47,029 nt of DNA from a virus. Shown piece by piece: positions 41,091 through 47,029 of this stretch; the stretch's first letter is position 1; each line of letters starts with the position of its first letter. The notes below the pieces were generated by a model. That model ran no database searches. It was not told the DNA's origin and saw nothing but the letters and a program-made list of their open reading frames with translations. The stretch is from positions 1-47,029 of the IMG/VR virus record IMGVR_UViG_3300028596_000022, one strand, 5' to 3'. Made by a program: the position numbers and the translations under genes.

Positions 41091-43469
41091 ATGTACAGCG
41101 GAAATCTGCCGTTTCCACCCGATCAGATCATCAGCGGCAACTGGTTCGATGACCCGTTCAGTGCGCAGCTCCCGGTACCGGTGATGGCGATCATCCAACA
41201 GAATCCGAACCTGCAGTGGGTTCAGGCTCTGGTGGCAGCCGTACTGGTAGGCGATCTGCAACAGAACTGCCAAAGCGGGCCGGTGAGCGCATTTGCGTAC
41301 AACCTGTTCTCCAACAACCGCTACAACAACGAACCGTGGATGTTGGTAATGGACGGTGGTGTGCAGTTCGCCTTTGGCCAACTGCGCATGAACCAGCAAG
41401 GCGATCCTCGCCAAGTTGTCAGTCAAGCAACCGTGTTCTACGCAACCTATGCAACAGCGGCCTGCGTTGAGCGCTTCCCTGAACTGCGCAACTGGATGCA
41501 ACCGCATCAGGTTCAGCGCTGCATGGAAGTGATCCAGCGCTACCGCGCAATGACCGGTGGTGTTGCTGGCGCTGGTGGTGGTCATCAGCCTCAGCAATAC
41601 GCCAGCGGCCATGTGAGCAACATCATGTCGCCTACTGGCGGTGCTGGTGCTCATGCTTTCAACATGCTGCACATGGAGGAGAACTCCAAGTTCGGCAACC
41701 CTAACCGCGGTCGAGCGGTGCCTTTGGGGCGTGAACCTAAAAACGAGCCCGATCAGGCTCTCAAGAATCTGGGAGTGACTGAAGTGAGCGACATCGGCCG
41801 CAACACCCAACAACCAGTGCAGGGCGAGCCGCAGCAAGCACAGCCAGCCTACACGCCTCCGGTCAATCGTCCGCGTGCACGTCCAGTGCCGATCGGTCAA
41901 CCGACCCCAGGCACCATTCAACCAGTGCTCGAAGGCGAGCTGCAACCAGCCGGCCAGGTACACGAGATTCCCACTGGTCAGCCTGCGCCACAAGCCTACG
42001 CCGCGCCTCCGGTTGCACAGCGCGTTGAAATCCCACAGCAGACGCTGGACACTTCGCTCAGCGTGAGCAACGATATCCCTGCACTCGATGTACTGGGTGT
42101 GTCGGATGCCGAGTGGGGCGATGTGCCTGAGCACCACAAAGAAGTACCTGTGGCGCAATTCGGCAATGTGCAACCAACCGAGCAAGCCCGCGACGATTAC
42201 CAGGTCCACGCAAGTGGCCGCTTCATGGTGCGTCCGCAGCATCTCGATGTGGTTCTGCCGCAGACCCGCGAAGAAGCTCAGCTGGAAGAGGTGGAAGATC
42301 TGGAGGTCATCGAGATCGCCAGCCTGCCTACCGAAGGCGACTTCACCGTGCTGGAACTGGAAGATGGCAACGTGGCTGTTCTCACCACTGGCGACGATGT
42401 TGGTCGTACCTGGTCCGAGAGCAATCCGCACAACTATCCTTTCAACCCGATCACCCACCAACGTTACCTCGTACAAGTCTCCGACGATGTTCGCTACGAG
42501 GCGTTCCTGCCGCGAGACCCAGACGTGGATTACGAAGACCTGGAATTCGATGTCGCCAAGCGTACCAAGGCGAAACAGCTGCGCCTGTCCGATCAGCACA
42601 TCCTCGCCGACCTCTCGGTCATCACCGAGATCGTCCCAGCAGGTGCGCCGTACACGATCATCCACGCCAACGAAGAGCTGGCCAAAGCGGCTCAAGACGA
42701 AGACCAAGGCAAGCAACTGGAAGCTGTTGAGAAGTTCCAGGGCAAGCTGACCTTCTTCGACGGCGTGACCGAGAACTCCAACCTGCGTGAAGAGCTGTAT
42801 CGCCTCGACCTGTTCTTCGATCAAGTCAAAGCGCGCAACGCAGTGGCCGTGTCGTACTTCAGCCAAGAGACTCGTTTCGTGGCGTATGGCATGTCCACCA
42901 AGGTCAGCAACCTGATGACCTCGCAGCACGCCGACCGCGTCGCCAAGATGTGGCTGTTCCTCAACGATCTGGCCACGGCCTGTCCGCGTGGTTTCCTGTT
43001 CATCGACAAGCTGATGACCGACGGCGTGAATCGCCTGCTGGGCAAAGCTTGCGGCATCACCGAGTACGACATCAAATCCTTCGCCGAAGAGTACCACGAA
43101 CTCAACGAGATCGTGGAGAAGGAATACGGCGTAGTGGCGACTGAGAAGCTGCAGGCTGCCGCAAACGAACTGGCCTTGGGCCTGTCGATCTCCACCACCG
43201 GTGTAGATCTGGTTGTGAAGCAAACCTTCGCGGTAGTTGGATTGCCCGTAGGTCTGGCAAGCTTCGATTTGGCGCTCACGTCTGGGGAGATGTTTGTGAC
43301 CACTTCGGTTCAAGCTCCAGAGCTGAACGCTTTGTTGGATGAAGCAAAGAAAGACCAGGCACGACCAAAGTACATCAACACCTACCTGAGCGGCCGCGAC
43401 GGCGAGGTGTACGAGGTTGTGGAATCCCTTTGGGACGACGCGTTCAAGATGCTGGTGGCTGCTAAGTAA
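41091..43469 (+). CDS. P/Q-linker structural or assembly protein, 792 aa
   Basis: The N-terminal 150 residues form a compact domain (FNPD-type start, aromatic-rich YATYATAACVERFPELRNWM). Next comes a long disordered linker of about 200 residues (160-360), very rich in Pro, Gln, Gly and Val (QPQQYASGH, VQGEPQQAQPAYTPP). The C-terminal 430 residues are acidic alpha/beta with a helical part near 600-720. No membrane segment or known enzyme motif is visible. Two domains tethered by a flexible linker and strong codon bias suggest a virion or scaffold-type protein. It is transcribed toward the portal gene and ends before a bidirectional terminator. Unrecognised. Confidence 0.6.
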   Translation: MYSGNLPFPPDQIISGNWFDDPFSAQLPVPVMAIIQQNPNLQWVQALVAAVLVGDLQQNCQSGPVSAFAYNLFSNNRYNNEPWMLVMDGGVQFAFGQLRMNQQGDPRQVVSQATVFYATYATAACVERFPELRNWMQPHQVQRCMEVIQRYRAMTGGVAGAGGGHQPQQYASGHVSNIMSPTGGAGAHAFNMLHMEENSKFGNPNRGRAVPLGREPKNEPDQALKNLGVTEVSDIGRNTQQPVQGEPQQAQPAYTPPVNRPRARPVPIGQPTPGTIQPVLEGELQPAGQVHEIPTGQPAPQAYAAPPVAQRVEIPQQTLDTSLSVSNDIPALDVLGVSDAEWGDVPEHHKEVPVAQFGNVQPTEQARDDYQVHASGRFMVRPQHLDVVLPQTREEAQLEEVEDLEVIEIASLPTEGDFTVLELEDGNVAVLTTGDDVGRTWSESNPHNYPFNPITHQRYLVQVSDDVRYEAFLPRDPDVDYEDLEFDVAKRTKAKQLRLSDQHILADLSVITEIVPAGAPYTIIHANEELAKAAQDEDQGKQLEAVEKFQGKLTFFDGVTENSNLREELYRLDLFFDQVKARNAVAVSYFSQETRFVAYGMSTKVSNLMTSQHADRVAKMWLFLNDLATACPRGFLFIDKLMTDGVNRLLGKACGITEYDIKSFAEEYHELNEIVEKEYGVVATEKLQAAANELALGLSISTTGVDLVVKQTFAVVGLPVGLASFDLALTSGEMFVTTSVQAPELNALLDEAKKDQARPKYINTYLSGRDGEVYEVVESLWDDAFKMLVAAK

Positions 43470-43537
43470 GCAGTCAAACTAACCCCTCCCTATCAACCAC
43501 TGACAACCCCGGTGACAACCAAGAGCGCCTAATAAGC

Positions 43538-43595
43538 GCATAGAGTCCAGGCCCACCGGGGGCCTGGACTCCACTTATGCCTCTATTTTTTTTTT
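43538..43595. terminator. Composite bidirectional terminator between convergent genes
   Basis: A 12-bp perfect stem (43543-43554 with 43560-43571) closes a five-base loop, framed by GCATA (43538-43542) and TTATGCC (43575-43581) and followed by ten T (43586-43595). It ends the plus-strand block from the left and the portal gene from the right. Confidence 0.75.
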
Positions 43596-43598
43596 ACC

Positions 43599-46325
43599 TC
43601 AGATGGCAGTATCGTCGTTGCCAGAGTCATCCGGCTTCTCTTCCTCTTCCTCGGTACTGGTGTCACCACCGTCATCATCACCGAAGTCGAAGTCACCACC
43701 ATCACCGTCGGTGTCATCATCACCCATGTCGAAGTCACCGAAGTCATCATCACCACTGTCGAAGTCGCTATCGCCACCGCCGCCAGTGCTGCTGCCTTCC
43801 ACTGCTTCAGTGCCTTCCACTCGTTCGGTATCCAGACGCTCCTTAAGGGTTGCGAACTGGTTCTCGGTGATGAGCGCCTTGGAGTACAGTTGCAGGCCAA
43901 CGCCCTGGATCATCTTGACCAGACGACCAACGTCCTCGATACCACCTTCGAGCAACTTGGTGCCTGGATCTTCCGGGGTGTCGTTCTTCAGCAGGTCAGT
44001 GACCTCGGGCATGATGTTGTTGTTACGGCAGTAAGCCAGCACGAGCTGAGACTTGACCGACGCTTTAACCACACCCACCCATTCGTTGGCGCTTTCACCA
44101 GTAACTGCACCTTGCATCAGGTCATCTGGGATGACGTGATCCAGTACCTTCTCAACTGCAGAGATGTACTCATCCAGATCAGACATGCGGTTAGCCAGGC
44201 CCGTGTCAGGACGCGGCAGGGAGACCTTGTAGATCTGGAAGAAGGTCTTGATGAAGAACTCCTCACCCAACTTGGCCAGCTTCTCTTTCGGAATATCCTT
44301 GGAGTGCTCGGCCACCGCCTTACGCAGCTTGTCCATGATCCCCTTGTGGTTGATCGCAATCTTGATCAGGGTTTCACGGATAAGGTCGTTGGTGCGGTCT
44401 TGCAGGATGATGGCGCGCTTGAGCGACAGTTCGTTCGAGGTAGCCATCTTGGAGGAGAACTCGATCTGAGTCGACAGGTCCACGATCTCTGGCGCGAGAC
44501 CAAAGCCCATGGTTTGCCGCTTACGCAGGTCTTCATCCAGCTCCAGGTTGACTTCACGGTACTCGATAGGACGAGACTCGATGGCCACCTTGGTGCCTGG
44601 GAACGTGTCACCACCTTCCACGTTGATTGCCAAGCCAGACTGCTGCGCCACCTCAACCATACGGCGAGGGTTGGAAGTAGCCCAAGGTACAGAGCAGGCA
44701 CGCTGGCGCGCATACTCGTGCAGGATCATTTCCTTGGTACGCAGTTTGTTTGGATCGTCTTCGTCGATAGTGATGTTCAGGGTACGGTGATCGATCGAGT
44801 TGCGGATGTGCGTCTCGATGTTCATGAACATGGTCAGTGCGCGGATAGATGACAGGATCTTGTTGTCTTCCATCAGCGAACGGCCAGTACCGTTGTCGTT
44901 CCAGTTGTACGCCCAGTACACCACCATGTCGGCAGGTACATAGACGATACGAGTCTGCTTGTTGGCCAGAGCACGCTCGAACATCAGGTCGAAGGCCAAC
45001 TCCATGCGGCTGACGGTAACGTTACCAACCGAGCCATTGGAGAAGCGGCTTTCAATGTCGCGCAGAGCCAACTCACGGAACGCTTGCATCGCCTGGATGG
45101 TCATGGTCTGTTGGGTGAACCCATCATCCATATCCAACTGGCTAGCCATCTGGCCAAGCATGCCAGACATTGCGTTACGGTTGTTGAACACGCCCGCCGA
45201 GATATTGCGGAAGTAGTCGCTGCGGGCAGAGCGCGAGATCATCGCACCGAACTCGTCCAACACGAACAGGAAGCCAATGGGGCGCTTGGGGTTGCTTGGG
45301 CGCACGACAGGCATACACGATTCAGTCGGACCTACCTTGATCAGGGGCGGGCCTTCGGTGGGGCGCGAGGCGTCTTCCTGACGCATGATGGTCACGAAGT
45401 CTTCTGGGTTGATGTCTGGACTGTGGTAGATCGAATCCAGACTACCGAAGTAGCCGCCACCCACCGACTCCAGCGCCACGCCGTTCTGCGCGGACTTGAT
45501 AGATTCGGTGATCTCACCGAGCTTCATCATCTGCGGGTTGTCATAGATGGCAGGCGCTGCGAAGTTTTTGAACTTGGTGAAGTCCCACTTGGCGATGTGC
45601 GGCGATGCAAACGACTCACCCACCAAGTGCATGTTCTTCAGGGCGGCATTGGCTGATGGACTGCTGGCCAGGCTACTCAGCATGTTCTCCAGCGACATGG
45701 TGCCATAGTTCTTCCGCTCACCATCTGCCATGTATCCCAACGGCTTGGAGATATCATCATAGATGCCTTTCTCCCGGAACGACTCCAACGAGATCTTGGT
45801 CTTGCCATTGCGACCGTTGATCAGATCGTCCAGGGAGTTTTCAGGGATGATGATGGTGACATCGGCGCCTTCCATGAACAGGGCTTTGCGCAGCTTTTCC
45901 GGCAGCAAGGCTTTAATCTTATAGTCATGCTCGGCATAGTCTGCGAGGATTTTCACCATGGCCTGCGCCATTTCTGGTGGCAGGATGTTCGGTGTGACCT
46001 CGTGCTTGAGTTCGGTCTGCGTGATGTCCTTAGGGGACAGGATCAGGGATTGCAACACCTGAATGCAGATCTCAATCTCAGGCAGCATAGCCGCCTGGTT
46101 TTGATAGTCGTCGATGTTGGTAGCCATGACATCGGCGGCTTCTTGCAGGTAGCCGAAGTTACCCAAGTAAGGACTGTCGTGGCGCTCTGGTGCAGTGCCG
46201 CTCTGGTCACGAATCATTTTCGACAGAACGGTGTCATTGCCTACTCCCGGTCGGCTGTGTTGCAGCTTCGCATTGGGAGCCGAGGAACGGATTACCGTTG
46301 CCGCGGATACACGAGGGTTGTTCAT
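43599..46325 (-). CDS. Portal protein (large phiKZ gp129-like), 908 aa
   Basis: The start is ATG 46325 with AGAAGGA upstream; a longer frame from 46379 would overlap the divergent gene. The central part carries the portal signature of T4-type phages: RIVYVPADMVVYWAYNWNDN, then GTGRSLMEDNKIL (the GIGxSLLE-type segment), then a long helix SIRALTMFMNIETHIRN and TLNITIDEDD. A conserved-looking SNELSLKRAIILQDRTNDLI helix lies near residue 680, fitting the portal stem or clip. The last about 65 residues are an extreme acidic tail with repeated F-D-x-G-D-D-D units (DSDFDSGDDDFGDFDMGDDD). The protein forms the dodecameric ring at the packaging vertex, takes DNA from the terminase and joins head to tail. 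The tail is unusual and probably exposed. Confidence 0.8.
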   Translation of the reverse strand: MNNPRVSAATVIRSSAPNAKLQHSRPGVGNDTVLSKMIRDQSGTAPERHDSPYLGNFGYLQEAADVMATNIDDYQNQAAMLPEIEICIQVLQSLILSPKDITQTELKHEVTPNILPPEMAQAMVKILADYAEHDYKIKALLPEKLRKALFMEGADVTIIIPENSLDDLINGRNGKTKISLESFREKGIYDDISKPLGYMADGERKNYGTMSLENMLSSLASSPSANAALKNMHLVGESFASPHIAKWDFTKFKNFAAPAIYDNPQMMKLGEITESIKSAQNGVALESVGGGYFGSLDSIYHSPDINPEDFVTIMRQEDASRPTEGPPLIKVGPTESCMPVVRPSNPKRPIGFLFVLDEFGAMISRSARSDYFRNISAGVFNNRNAMSGMLGQMASQLDMDDGFTQQTMTIQAMQAFRELALRDIESRFSNGSVGNVTVSRMELAFDLMFERALANKQTRIVYVPADMVVYWAYNWNDNGTGRSLMEDNKILSSIRALTMFMNIETHIRNSIDHRTLNITIDEDDPNKLRTKEMILHEYARQRACSVPWATSNPRRMVEVAQQSGLAINVEGGDTFPGTKVAIESRPIEYREVNLELDEDLRKRQTMGFGLAPEIVDLSTQIEFSSKMATSNELSLKRAIILQDRTNDLIRETLIKIAINHKGIMDKLRKAVAEHSKDIPKEKLAKLGEEFFIKTFFQIYKVSLPRPDTGLANRMSDLDEYISAVEKVLDHVIPDDLMQGAVTGESANEWVGVVKASVKSQLVLAYCRNNNIMPEVTDLLKNDTPEDPGTKLLEGGIEDVGRLVKMIQGVGLQLYSKALITENQFATLKERLDTERVEGTEAVEGSSTGGGGDSDFDSGDDDFGDFDMGDDDTDGDGGDFDFGDDDGGDTSTEEEEEKPDDSGNDDTAI

Positions 46326-46371
46326 CGGAAGTCCTTCTATTACAGGTGTCACAAATTTTGGGGTGCTGGCG

Positions 46372-47029
46372 ATGGCCAACGACTTTTATCAAATCTTTCG
46401 CGAGGACTGTAAGCGACTGGCCAGAACCATGGTCATTCGACATGAAGTCAGCGCTGAGGCGACAAACCGCTACCTTGCCCTATACGGCATCGAAGTCCTC
46501 GACGATAAGAGGACGTGGCGCTACTACATGAATATCGCCGGACTATATCATTCTACCAATGAAATGATGCAGGTCAAAAGCCTGGACACCGGCGAGCTTA
46601 TCGACTTCACTCGTGAGAACTTGAAGATCCACCGTGCCACTGCGCGGGGCTACGCTTACGGGTCTCGTTACTACAAAGCCCTGGCCTCCCAGTGGAAGCG
46701 TCAGGAGCGCTTGATCAAAGGTATCCTGAACCCTGTTGACATTGATTTGGCTATCAATGCGCGGGAGAATGAGATCATCTGGATGCCGCCAGAGTTGGTG
46801 GATGAGAACGAAGACAACCTCAAAGAGTTGATTCAGGCCCAGATCGATGCGGGCATGGATCGCTGGCATGTTGAGATGTACTCGTTGACCGAGGACCTCT
46901 ACGACTGCAGTCGCTACGCCATCCTTTATGCCCATCTGCCGGCCTTCATCGAGTTTGCGCGCTGGAAGAACAGCCGTACCTTCAGGGCTCACAGTTTCCA
47001 TATTCGTGAGTTCCTGGCCGCCAATGGTA
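46372..47029 (+). CDS. Structural protein of unknown family, 5' part (runs off window)
   Basis: The frame beginning with ATG 46372 (ATG GCC AAC GAC TTT) is open to the last base, so at least 219 residues are encoded and the end lies outside. GGGG precedes the start by 10 bases. The product is rich in Arg, Tyr, Trp and Leu and mostly helical, without membrane segments, e.g. TWRYYMNIAGLYHSTNEMMQ and GYAYGSRYYKALASQWKRQE. It is divergent from the portal gene with a 46-base gap, which places it among head or neck genes. I do not recognise it; a neck or tail function is inferred only from position. Confidence 0.65.
   Translation, partial: MANDFYQIFREDCKRLARTMVIRHEVSAEATNRYLALYGIEVLDDKRTWRYYMNIAGLYHSTNEMMQVKSLDTGELIDFTRENLKIHRATARGYAYGSRYYKALASQWKRQERLIKGILNPVDIDLAINARENEIIWMPPELVDENEDNLKELIQAQIDAGMDRWHVEMYSLTEDLYDCSRYAILYAHLPAFIEFARWKNSRTFRAHSFHIREFLAANG

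Noticed and set aside
40716-43313. 865-residue open frame on the minus strand opposite two plus-strand genes
   Set aside because: It spans the gap between two well-supported genes and has no start signal; a shadow.
43602-43800. CRISPR-like or tandem repeat array
   Set aside because: The GAAGTCACC-type repeats encode the acidic portal tail and have no spacer structure.
46326-46379. Longer portal start at 46379
   Set aside because: It would overlap the start of the divergent gene at 46372; ATG 46325 has AGAAGGA.

Overview
The window reads as part of the genome of a large tailed phage of the phiKZ (nucleus-forming jumbo myophage, Chimalliviridae-like) group. The evidence is a set of hallmark proteins recognisable by motif and layout: fragments of split multisubunit RNA polymerase (a beta' C-terminal piece at 2378-3661 with a complete four-cysteine zinc site, and a probable beta N-terminal piece at 39444-41063), a phiKZ-type major capsid protein with a removable N-terminal domain (35650-37968), a large portal (43599-46325), a B-family DNA polymerase segment (7917-9668), a DnaB-like helicase (33443-34990), an SF2 helicase (1-735, cut by the window edge), and several virion proteins carrying the [A/S]-x-E site used by phiKZ-group prohead proteases. 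GC-rich codon choice would suit a Pseudomonas-like host, but the sequence alone does not prove the host. I saw no tRNA, rRNA, CRISPR, transposase or integrase.

Layout. 1-1775 (+): end of an SF2 helicase and two unknown genes. 1843-4487 (-): unknown protein, RNAP beta' fragment, unknown protein. 4575-7879 (+): unknown protein; a possible baseplate or tail chaperone that appears to be extended by a programmed -1 frameshift; a small HTH protein. 7917-9668 (-): exonuclease-palm segment of a DNA polymerase. 9731-18011 (+): membrane-anchored HExxH metallopeptidase, a small protein, and three helical proteins with membrane segments, each with prohead-protease sites. 18051-22123 (-): a gp6-like baseplate wedge candidate and its partner. 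22153-26207 (+): four genes ending in a processed inner-head protein. 26316-31291 (+): four overlapping or abutting genes ending in a gp27-like hub candidate, probably baseplate. 31409-33377 (+): nucleotidyltransferase-like protein and small accessory proteins. 33443-34990 (-): helicase. 34989-35528 (+): unknown. 35650-37968: major capsid. 38277-43469 (+): tail-anchored protein, RNAP beta N-terminal part, P/Q-linker protein. 43599-46325 (-): portal. 46372-end (+): new gene running off the window.

The gene blocks are separated by eight strong hairpins. Most are framed by the inverted pair GGCATA / TATGCC, a signature that recurs at convergent and tandem gene ends.

The most interesting points are (1) the TTTTTTC slip site at 7036-7042, which joins two reading frames into a 703-residue product; (2) the operon combining a membrane metallopeptidase with membrane-spanning, apparently head-processed proteins, which could act at DNA ejection or at the early infection vesicle; (3) a DNA polymerase that stops 70 residues after palm motif A, implying a split enzyme; (4) the composite terminator element.
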